Program-made: the position numbers and the translations under genes | Source: Streptomyces sp. NRRL F-5727 | Lineage (GTDB): Bacteria > Actinomycetota > Actinomycetes > Streptomycetales > Streptomycetaceae | Assembly: GCF_000719555.1 (NCBI RefSeq) | Contig: NZ_JOGX01000060.1 | Span: 1 to 39,362 of the forward strand | DNA length: 39,362 bases | Reading direction: 5' to 3' | Shown: piece by piece, positions 33,838 through 39,362 of the stretch | Position numbering within the stretch: position 1 is the first letter of the stretch | How the letters are laid out: the number at the start of each line of letters is the position of its first letter | The notes under the pieces: generated by a model | What the model was told of the DNA's origin: nothing | Database searches by the model: none | Seen by the model: only the letters and a program-made list of their open reading frames with translations

Positions 33838-34683
33838 ATGAGCGACAGCCCGGCCGGGCGGCTCCAAGCGCTCTTCGAGGGGCACCGGCTCACGCCCACC
33901 CAGCGGCGGATCGCCCACTGCATGGTCCGGCGGGCCGCCGACGCGCCCTTCCTCTCCAGCGTCGAGCTCGCCGAGCTGGCCGGCGTCAGCCAGCCCTCCG
34001 TGACCCGCTTCGCGGTCGCCCTCGGCTTCGACGGCTACCCCGCGCTCCGCCGCCACCTGCGGGAGGTCGCGCCGCCCGAGCAGCCGGCCGCCACCGACGA
34101 GGACGCCGGGCACAACGCGTACCAGCAGGCCGTCCTCGCCGAGATCGAGAACCTCCGGCACCTCGCCGGGCTGCTCGCCGACCCGGCGCCGGTGGAGCGT
34201 GCCGGGCGGCTGCTCGCCGGCTCGCGGCCGCTGCTCGTCCTCGGTCTGCGCGCCGCCTCCTCGCAGGCCCGCGGCTTCGCCTACTTCGCCGCCAAGGTGC
34301 ACCCGGACGTCCGGCTGCTCGACGAGGGCGGCTCGATGCTCACGGACCGGATCGACGCGGCCGTACGGGCCGGGGCCACCGCGCTGCTCTGCTTCGCGCT
34401 GCCCCGGCACCCGCGCGAGGTCGTCGAGGCGCTGGAGTACGCGCGGACGGCCGGGCTCCGGGTGGTGACCGTGGCCGAGTCCGCGTTCGCGCCCGTCGCC
34501 GCCCACTCCGACCTCCTCATCCCGGCCGCCGTCGGCACCGGTCTCGCCTTCGACACCGCCTGCGCGCCGATGCTCCTCGGGCGGGTCCTGCTGGAGGCCA
34601 TGGCGGACGAACTGCCGGACGCGCAGGCGCGTCTGGAGCAGTTCGACGTGAAGGCGGCGGAGCGGGGACTCTTCGTGGAGTGA
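33838..34683 (+). CDS. MurR/RpiR family transcriptional regulator
   Basis: The protein has 281 residues. The N-terminal HTH_6 domain (about 1-77) contains LTPTQRRIAHCMVRRAADAPFLSSVELAELAGVSQPSVTRFAVALGFDGY. The C-terminal SIS domain (about 120-260) has LLVLGLRAASSQARGFAYFAAK and RVVTVAESAFAPVAAHSDLLIPA, the phosphosugar-binding fold. RpiR regulators bind phosphosugars or, in some streptomycetes, control amino-acid catabolism. No sugar or histidine genes are adjacent, so the target is unknown beyond likely autoregulation through the palindrome at 33785-33802. ATG 33838 has AAGGGGG 5-9 nt upstream. Its stop lies 10 bp from the convergent Roadblock gene stop. Confidence 0.92.
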   Translation: MSDSPAGRLQALFEGHRLTPTQRRIAHCMVRRAADAPFLSSVELAELAGVSQPSVTRFAVALGFDGYPALRRHLREVAPPEQPAATDEDAGHNAYQQAVLAEIENLRHLAGLLADPAPVERAGRLLAGSRPLLVLGLRAASSQARGFAYFAAKVHPDVRLLDEGGSMLTDRIDAAVRAGATALLCFALPRHPREVVEALEYARTAGLRVVTVAESAFAPVAAHSDLLIPAAVGTGLAFDTACAPMLLGRVLLEAMADELPDAQARLEQFDVKAAERGLFVE

Positions 34684-34693
34684 GCGGGGCGGG

Positions 34694-35065
34694 TCACACG
34701 TCCAGCTCGGCCTCGATCTTCTTCAGCTGGTGGCGGGCCATCGCCAGGTTGGCCCGGTCCTTCGACAGGGCCAGGTACAGGAACAGGCCGTTGGTGCCGC
34801 GGGACTTCAGCAGCCGGATGAGGTGGTACTGGGTGCCGAGGGTGATCAGGATGTCCTCGATCTCCTCGTTCAGGCCCAGCATCTCCATCGCCCGGACCTT
34901 GGCCCGGACCACGTCGGTGTTGCCCGCGGCGGCGACGGTGAGGTCGAGCTCCTTGCTGCCGCCGATGGTGCCGAGCGCCATGCCGCTGGTGTAGTCGACG
35001 AGGGCGGCGCCGATCGCGCCCTCGATCGCGGCCGCTTCCTTGAGGGAGGCTTCGGTGTTCGCCAT
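34694..35065 (-). CDS. Roadblock/LC7 domain protein (third Roadblock gene of the cluster)
   Basis: This 123-residue single-domain protein has the Roadblock/LC7 alpha/beta fold: GAIGAALVDYTSGMALGT, EDILITLGTQYHLIRLL, then LFLYLALSKDRANLAMARHQLKKIE. Roadblock proteins dimerise and in bacteria (MglB, CvnB) act as GTPase-activating or docking partners. It is clearly paralogous to the first Roadblock gene at 36296-36703 (shared ED-x-T-x-YH-x-R and NLAxAR patterns). In streptomycete conservons such proteins sit with a GTPase, but none is visible here. ATG 35065 has a purine-rich AGAAGAGAG before it. Last gene of a minus-strand group. Confidence 0.88.
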   Translation of the reverse strand: MANTEASLKEAAAIEGAIGAALVDYTSGMALGTIGGSKELDLTVAAAGNTDVVRAKVRAMEMLGLNEEIEDILITLGTQYHLIRLLKSRGTNGLFLYLALSKDRANLAMARHQLKKIEAELDV

Positions 35066-35109
35066 GGTGTGCTCTCTCTTCTTCGTTCTGGACGGGTGAG
35101 GGGTGTGGG

Positions 35110-35490
35110 TCAGGGGTTCAGTGCGCCGTCGACGAGTTCGCCGATGCGGATGCTGGAGCGGCGGGCCTCCAGGTGGAGCCGGCCCACGTTGATGCGGGGC
35201 TCGGCGAGCAGGGTGAGGACGGCGGAGCCGCCCGCCGCGTAGGTGGCGACGTAGCCGGCCTCGCCGCGCACGAGCAGTTCGCGGAAGGCGCCCTGTCCGG
35301 TGGAGTCGGTCAGCCGCCGGCCGACGCCGAGCGCGGCGGCGGTGAGCGCGGCCACGCTCTCGGCGGCGCCGTCCACGGTGTCGTGGGCGAGGACGAGTCC
35401 GTCGGCGCTGGCGGCGAGCGCCCCGGTGAGCTGCGGCAGCCGGGCGCGCAGGCGTCTGAGCTCGCCGAGCACCTCGGCTTCGGCTGTCAT
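35110..35490 (-). CDS. Roadblock/LC7-like protein (second Roadblock gene of the cluster)
   Basis: This 126-residue protein is predicted to have a Roadblock-like fold: EVLGELRRLRARLPQLTGALAASADGLVLAHDTVDGAAESVAALTAAALG, then ELLVRGEAGYVATYAAGGSAVLTLLAEPRINVGRLHLEARRSS. It is more diverged than its two neighbours. ATG 35490 is preferred (AGGAG 8 nt upstream). An ATG at 35535 overlaps the preceding gene's stop as ATGA and has GGAGG 7 nt before it, so translational coupling from there is possible and would add 15 residues. The partner protein is unknown. Confidence 0.83.
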   Translation of the reverse strand: MTAEAEVLGELRRLRARLPQLTGALAASADGLVLAHDTVDGAAESVAALTAAALGVGRRLTDSTGQGAFRELLVRGEAGYVATYAAGGSAVLTLLAEPRINVGRLHLEARRSSIRIGELVDGALNP

Positions 35491-35531
35491 CAACTGTCTC
35501 CTCTCGGCGCGCAGGCGCAGAGCACGCCTCA

Positions 35532-36299
35532 TCACAGGTGTGCCTCCAGGGCGTCACGGAGCCGGCGCAGCAGGGCGATGTCGGGGTCGGTCACCGGGGG
35601 GACCGGTGGCCACTCCGGGGCGGGCGGTGCGGGGGTGGCGTCGGGGGGTGCGTCGAGGGGGGTCTCGACGAGTCCGGCGGCGGCGAGCCTGCGGACGTCG
35701 AGGAGGGTGTGGAAGGCGGGGCGGCCGAGGATCCGGGCCAGCTCGGCGGGGGTGCGGACGCCGTCGGCGGCGGCGAGCAGGGCGCGGCGGCGGGCGCCGA
35801 CGCCCTGGCCGGGGGCGGCCGGGCGGGGTACGACGGGGGCGGTGTCGACGGAGGCGTACGGCCAGACGGCGTCGAGGAGTTCGCGGCGGCGGAGGGTCTC
35901 GCGCTCGACGGCCTCGGCGGAGACCGGGCGGACGGTGCCGAACCAGTGGCCGACGCCGTACCGGAAGCGGGTGGGGCCGCTGGTGGGGGAGAGCGCGAAG
36001 AAGGCGGCGTCGAAGACGGCGCCGAGGTGGCATATCTCCAGTTCGCCGTCGCGCAGCCGGCCGCTGTCGACGAGGAAGCGGCCGACGGCGCGGTGGGCGC
36101 CGGCCCGGTCGACGGCCTCGTCCCAGCCTTCGCGGGGGAGTCGTCCGGCGGTGGTGAGCAGGACGTCCATGCCGGGGGAGGCGGGGCTCTCGGCGTGGAC
36201 GACGCGGCCGTCGACGAGGTAGAGGGTGCCGTGGTCGCGCAGGAGGGCGCCGGTGGCCTTCTCGGCGGCGAGCCGGACGAGCATCGGGGAGACGCTCAT
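35532..36299 (-). CDS. DUF4388-like protein of the Roadblock cluster
   Basis: The protein has 255 residues. The N-terminal part has the DUF4388/PatA-like pattern KATGALLRDHGTLYLVDGRVVHAESPASPG, a domain often found near Roadblock and response-regulator modules. A middle section (LEICHLGAVFDAAFFALSPTSGPTRFRYGVGHWFG) and a winged-helix-like segment (RRRALLAAADGVRTPAELARILGRPAFHTLLDVRRLAAAGLVE) follow, then a Pro-rich linker and a short helix. It might bind DNA or act as a scaffold. The start ATG 36299 overlaps the Roadblock gene stop by 4 bp (ATGA), so the two are translationally coupled. Confidence 0.85.
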   Translation of the reverse strand: MSVSPMLVRLAAEKATGALLRDHGTLYLVDGRVVHAESPASPGMDVLLTTAGRLPREGWDEAVDRAGAHRAVGRFLVDSGRLRDGELEICHLGAVFDAAFFALSPTSGPTRFRYGVGHWFGTVRPVSAEAVERETLRRRELLDAVWPYASVDTAPVVPRPAAPGQGVGARRRALLAAADGVRTPAELARILGRPAFHTLLDVRRLAAAGLVETPLDAPPDATPAPPAPEWPPVPPVTDPDIALLRRLRDALEAHL

Positions 36300-36703
36300 C
36301 CGAGGACCAGTCTCTCGGCGAGGTCGCCGAGACGGATGCGGGCGAGGGCGAGGTTGCCGGTGTCGCGGTCGAGCCAGAGGTGGAGGAAGACGCTGGAGTC
36401 GAAGGAGGTCCGGACGAAGCGGAGGACGTGGTAGCCGGCACGCGTGGTGACGATGAGGTCCTCGACGGGCGGTGCGCCGTCGGCCGCGGCGGTGTCCCCG
36501 GGGTCGTCGCCGGTGGTGAAGGAGTCGAACTCGGCGGCGGCGCGGGCGAGTTCGGCGGTCTCGGCGGCGGTCGTCTCGTGGTCGCCGACCGGTGACTCGC
36601 CTGCGGTCCCGAGTGCGAGGCCGCTGTTCCAGTCGACCAGGGAGGCACCGCGAGCACCCGGCAGGGTCATGGCCTCCATGAGGCACTCGTCGATTCCGGG
36701 CAC
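36296..36703 (-). CDS. Roadblock/LC7 domain protein (first gene of the cluster)
   Basis: This 135-residue protein has the Roadblock pattern GARGASLVDWNSGLALGTAG and the C-terminal half EDLIVTTRAGYHVLRFVRTSFDSSVFLHLWLDRDTGNLALARIRLGDLAERL. It is paralogous to the third gene. GTG 36703 is chosen because GGGAGGGG lies about 7 nt before it; a longer frame to 36736 exists. It is first in a minus-strand run: Roadblock, DUF4388-like, Roadblock, Roadblock. The 205 bp upstream are non-coding. Confidence 0.86.
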   Translation of the reverse strand: MPGIDECLMEAMTLPGARGASLVDWNSGLALGTAGESPVGDHETTAAETAELARAAAEFDSFTTGDDPGDTAAADGAPPVEDLIVTTRAGYHVLRFVRTSFDSSVFLHLWLDRDTGNLALARIRLGDLAERLVLG

Positions 36704-36908
36704 GCGGGTTCCCCTCCCGATACGGCGTGCGGGCAACGGCAGTGACGGTGACGTTACTGAACGGCGCGGGGTCGGGGAGTGGTTCTGGCATTTTCCATCG
36801 GAACATGCCCGCAGGAGGCCGGAATTGGCCGATGATGGAGGGTGGACCGTCGGTCCTGAGGGCCTCGCCGGGTCGGCCTCGCCGGGTCGGCCCTTCCGGG
36901 TCGGTGGC

Positions 36909-37376
36909 TCAGTAGCGGGACTCGACCGCCCGCGCGATGTCGTCCAGGTCCTTCGCGAGCGCCTTGGAGACGGCCTTGGCGCCGACGCGGGCGAGGAGGC
37001 GGGTGACCAGGCCGGGCGCGCGGCCGCCCGCCGGGCGGGCGGAGAAGGTCATCCGCAGCACGCTGGCGTCCGGCCCGTCGGGGCGCAGGGAGAGCTCGGA
37101 GACGTAGTGCATGCCGTGCGAGTCGGCGACCGTCACGTACCGGTCGGGCGGCTCGCACTCGGTCACGGTCATCTCCTCGGTGGCCTCCTTGCCGAGCATC
37201 CGCCGGGTCTCCCGCCAGCGGGTGCCCACGCCGAAGCCGCCCTCGGTGAGCACCTCGACCTTCTGGACGCCGGACAGCACCCGGGGCATGTCCGGCAGGT
37301 CGGTGATCGACTCCCAGACGCGGCCGGGCGAGGCGGCGACCCGGCGCTCCACGACGACGGTTGTGGTGGTGGTCAT
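36909..37376 (-). CDS. SRPBCC family (START/Bet v1-like) protein
   Basis: This 155-residue protein has the lipid- or small-molecule-binding helix-grip fold. It shows VVVERRVAASPGRVWESITDLPDMPRVLSGVQKVEVL, GTRWRETRRMLGKEATEEMTV, and the C-terminal helix RVGAKAVSKALAKDLDDIARAVE that closes the cavity. Such proteins include polyketide aromatases, toxin-binding proteins and many uncharacterised ones. It starts 32 bp after the decarboxylase-like gene on the same strand and may be co-transcribed with it. GGAG lies 3-4 nt before the ATG, a tight spacing. Confidence 0.9.
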   Translation of the reverse strand: MTTTTTVVVERRVAASPGRVWESITDLPDMPRVLSGVQKVEVLTEGGFGVGTRWRETRRMLGKEATEEMTVTECEPPDRYVTVADSHGMHYVSELSLRPDGPDASVLRMTFSARPAGGRAPGLVTRLLARVGAKAVSKALAKDLDDIARAVESRY

Positions 37377-37408
37377 GGCTCCATCGAAGCCGTCGGGTAC
37401 GCGCTCCG

Positions 37409-38725
37409 CTACCGGACGAGCGCGTCGGCGTACGCGCCGCCGGCCTCGGCGACGATCTCCTGCGGGGTCTGCGCGGGGCGGACGAGGGCGAACGTGACGG
37501 TGTCGTCGTCGGCGACGGTGAAGCCGTGCACGGCGGGGCGGGGCAGGCTGTTGTAGGCGTAGTGGTGGGCGAAGGCGTACGCACCGGTCTCCGGGACGGC
37601 GACGACGTCGCCCGGGTGGAGCAGCGGCAGGGCGCGGCCGGCGGCGAGCAGGTCGCCGGCGAAGCAGGCGGGGCCGGCGACGTCCTGGACGGTGATGTCG
37701 TCGGTGCGGGGGCGGCCCTCGGAGTCGTAGGCGAGGATCCGCAGCGGCCAGGCCCGGGGGGCGTAGACGGTCCGGGTGGCGAGCTGGACGCCGGCGTGGG
37801 TGACGGCGATGGGGCGGCCGCCGGAGGTCTTGGTGTACTCGACGCGGGTGAGGACCGTGCCGTGCTTGGCGAGCAGGGAGCGCCCGAACTCGGTGACCAG
37901 GCGGTAGCGCCCGTCGAGGAGGCCGGGGACGGTGGCGGCGAGCAGCCGGGCGTAGTCGGCGTAGGAGGGGGTCTCCTCCTCGGAGGCGAAGTTGACCGGA
38001 AGGCCGCCGCCGATGTCGAGGGTGTCGATCTGCGGCCGGCCGGCCTTGGCGTTGATCTCCTCGGCCAGTTCGTACGCGGCCCGGACGCCTTCGGCCATCA
38101 GGGTGAGCGGGATGCCCTGGGAGCCGGTGTGGGTGTGCAGCCGGGTGAGCCAGGGGCGGTCGAGGTACGCCTGGACGACGGCTTCGCGGGCGCCGTCGTC
38201 GCGGAGCGCGATGCCGAACTTGGAGGTGGCGGTGGCGGTGGAGGTGGAGCCGATGGCGCCGGCGCCGATCTGCGGGTTGACCCGCAGGCCGAGCGGCGAG
38301 GCGGTGGGGGCGGAGGTGACGAGGGCGTCGATCCGGGCCAGTTCCTGGAGGTTGTCGGCGTTGACGGCGATGCCGAGGGCGAGGGCCTCGCGGAGTTCGG
38401 CGGGGGTCTTGGCGGGCGAGTCGAGGACGGTACGGGCGGGGGGCAGGCCGGCGGCGCGGGCGAGGGCCAGTTCGCCGGGGCTGGCCACCTCGGCGCCGAG
38501 GCCGGCGTCGGCGAGGAGGCGCAGGACGGGGACGAGCGGGGCGGCCTTCACGGCGAAGGCGTGCAGCACCTCGGCACGGGTGACGGCGGCGAAGGCGCTG
38601 GTCAGGGCGGCGGCGGAGGCGCGGATGCCGGCGGTGTCGAGGAGGGCGACGACGGGGGCGGCGGGGGTGAGGAGTCCCTGGGCGACGGCGGCTCGGACGG
38701 CGAGGTCACGGCGGTAGGAGGCCAT
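37409..38725 (-). CDS. Type III PLP-dependent decarboxylase, diaminopimelate-decarboxylase-like
   Basis: This enzyme has about 438 residues and an alanine-racemase-like barrel plus a C-terminal beta domain. PLP is expected on Lys60 (HAFAVKAAPLVPVL). Further contacts are HTHTGSQG (His199), the glycine loop DIGGGLPVNF, TEFGRSLLA and the C-terminal AYAFAHHYAYNS. In true LysA the active-site motif from the partner subunit is C-E-S-x-D; here it is Cys354-Phe-Ala-Gly-Asp. The Glu needed for the distal substrate end is therefore missing, and the substrate is probably not diaminopimelate. It could act on another amino acid or in a biosynthetic pathway. ATG 38725 has AGGA 8 nt upstream; ATG 38734 is three codons earlier. 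It is followed closely by the SRPBCC gene. Confidence 0.88.
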   Translation of the reverse strand: MASYRRDLAVRAAVAQGLLTPAAPVVALLDTAGIRASAAALTSAFAAVTRAEVLHAFAVKAAPLVPVLRLLADAGLGAEVASPGELALARAAGLPPARTVLDSPAKTPAELREALALGIAVNADNLQELARIDALVTSAPTASPLGLRVNPQIGAGAIGSTSTATATSKFGIALRDDGAREAVVQAYLDRPWLTRLHTHTGSQGIPLTLMAEGVRAAYELAEEINAKAGRPQIDTLDIGGGLPVNFASEEETPSYADYARLLAATVPGLLDGRYRLVTEFGRSLLAKHGTVLTRVEYTKTSGGRPIAVTHAGVQLATRTVYAPRAWPLRILAYDSEGRPRTDDITVQDVAGPACFAGDLLAAGRALPLLHPGDVVAVPETGAYAFAHHYAYNSLPRPAVHGFTVADDDTVTFALVRPAQTPQEIVAEAGGAYADALVR

Positions 38726-38810
38726 GGGGTCCATCCTGGCGGCCCCGATGCCGTCCGTCACCGGGGCGTGCGGCGCCGGGTACGGGGCGCGGCACGGCGC
38801 GCCGCGCCCC

Positions 38811-39340
38811 CGCCCACCGGGGACGCCGGCAGGGGCACCGCCCGCTGGGGCGAGGTACGGGGGTGCGCCGTCCGCCGGGGGTGAGGTACGGGGGTGCGTC
38901 GTCCGCCGGGGGTGAGGTACGGGGGTGCGTCCTCCGCCGGGGACGCCGGCACGGGGGGCGACGTCCGTCGGGGGGACGAGGTGCGGGGGGTGCCCCGTCC
39001 GCCGGGGATGCCTGCACAAGGTGCGCGCCGTCCGAGGGGGATGCCTGCACAAGGTGCGCGCCGTCCGCTGGGGCTAGGCGCGGGGGCCCGTCCGCCGGGG
39101 ATGCCTGCACAAGGCGCGCGCCGTTCGCGGGGGGCTAGGCACGGGGGGGTGCCCCCGTCCGCCGGGGACGCCGGCACGGGGGTGCCCGTCCGCCGGGGGG
39201 CGAGGCACGGGGGGTGCCCCGTCCGCCGTGGACGCCAACACAAGGTGTGCGTCGTCCGCCGTGACGCCAGCACGGGGGGCGCCGCCCGCAGGGGGGGCAG
39301 GGCGCGGGGCGCGGCGCCGTCCGCAGGGGCGCTGGGGTCG
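38811..39340. repeat. Degenerate G-rich tandem repeat array (about 17 units of 27-35 bp)
   Basis: GTCCGCCGGGG or a close variant recurs with its T at 38871, 38902, 38933, 38964, 38998, 39031, 39064, 39091, 39124, 39158, 39189, 39222 and 39255, plus weaker copies before and after. Spacings are mostly 31, 33 or 34 bp. Two main unit types alternate: one with ATGCCTGCACAAGGTGCGCG, one with ACGCCGGCACGGGGGTGCCC. Both contain a GCAC/GTGC hairpin with different loops. Most spacings are not multiples of three, so no frame is kept and a protein is unlikely. The array fills the gap upstream of the decarboxylase-like gene and runs almost to the window edge. Confidence 0.8.
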
Positions 39341-39362
39341 TGCGCCCCCGCCCGCCCGGGGG

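Noticed and set aside
38758..39273. Minus-strand frame through the tandem repeats giving a Cys/Pro-rich repeat peptide
   Set aside because: Unit lengths of 31 and 34 bp break the frame from unit to unit, no ribosome binding site is seen, and the composition follows the DNA repeat.
38811..39340. CRISPR array
   Set aside because: Repeats are degenerate and contiguous without unique spacers, the unit is about 31-33 bp in total, and no cas gene is present.

Overview
The window is chromosomal DNA from a Streptomyces-type actinomycete. GC content is very high, GTG and TTG starts are common, and long spurious open frames lie opposite almost every gene. It carries a tRNA-Leu with a UAA anticodon that matches bldA. 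The order rpf gene, c-di-AMP riboswitch, rpfA, eno, FtsB-like protein, DUF501, Ppx/GppA, NADH dehydrogenase is the familiar Streptomyces core arrangement. I see no prophage, transposase, CRISPR array or integrase. By eye I found no in-frame TTA codon in any called gene.

Region 1 (1-6.1 kb) holds the end of a large TPR protein, a small VOC protein and a surface-anchored choice-of-anchor-A protein with a Pro/Thr/Glu stalk. These are followed by a divergent YfhO-type membrane protein and GtrB/CsbB-type glycosyltransferase, a pair expected to glycosylate something outside the cell. Region 2 (6.2-11.1 kb) has a SurA-like lipoprotein, MazG, an Rrf2 regulator with the unusual RsrR [2Fe-2S] ligand set, a flavohaemoprotein and a cytochrome P450. 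The last two are separated by a perfect 24-bp palindrome. Region 3 (11.1-17.2 kb) is the cell-wall and growth block: two Rpf/LysM muralytic enzymes, the second under a c-di-AMP riboswitch, then enolase, the divisome-like FtsB protein, DUF501 and an exopolyphosphatase.

Region 4 (17.2-24.3 kb) has a type II NADH dehydrogenase with operator-like palindromes upstream, a cyclopropane-fatty-acid synthase, a MacB/FtsX-type ABC exporter and bldA. Region 5 (24.5-32.6 kb) has a Bax-inhibitor-1 membrane protein and a TetR regulator divergent from an Asp-nucleophile alpha/beta hydrolase, with two matching operators between them. A thiolase, an SGNH hydrolase, a cystathionine beta-synthase and two uncharacterised proteins follow. 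Region 6 (32.8-39.4 kb) has a DUF4232 lipoprotein, a MurR/RpiR regulator, and a minus-strand run of three Roadblock/LC7 proteins plus a DUF4388-like protein with no GTPase in the window. It ends with an SRPBCC protein, a diaminopimelate-decarboxylase-like PLP enzyme, and about 530 bp of degenerate, hairpin-bearing, G-rich tandem repeats running to the window edge.

Most of the window is ordinary conserved chromosome. The most unusual signals are the RsrR-like regulator beside the flavohaemoprotein/P450 pair, the GTPase-less Roadblock cluster, the terminal minisatellite, and several -10 boxes placed 6-7 nt before start codons, which imply leaderless mRNAs.
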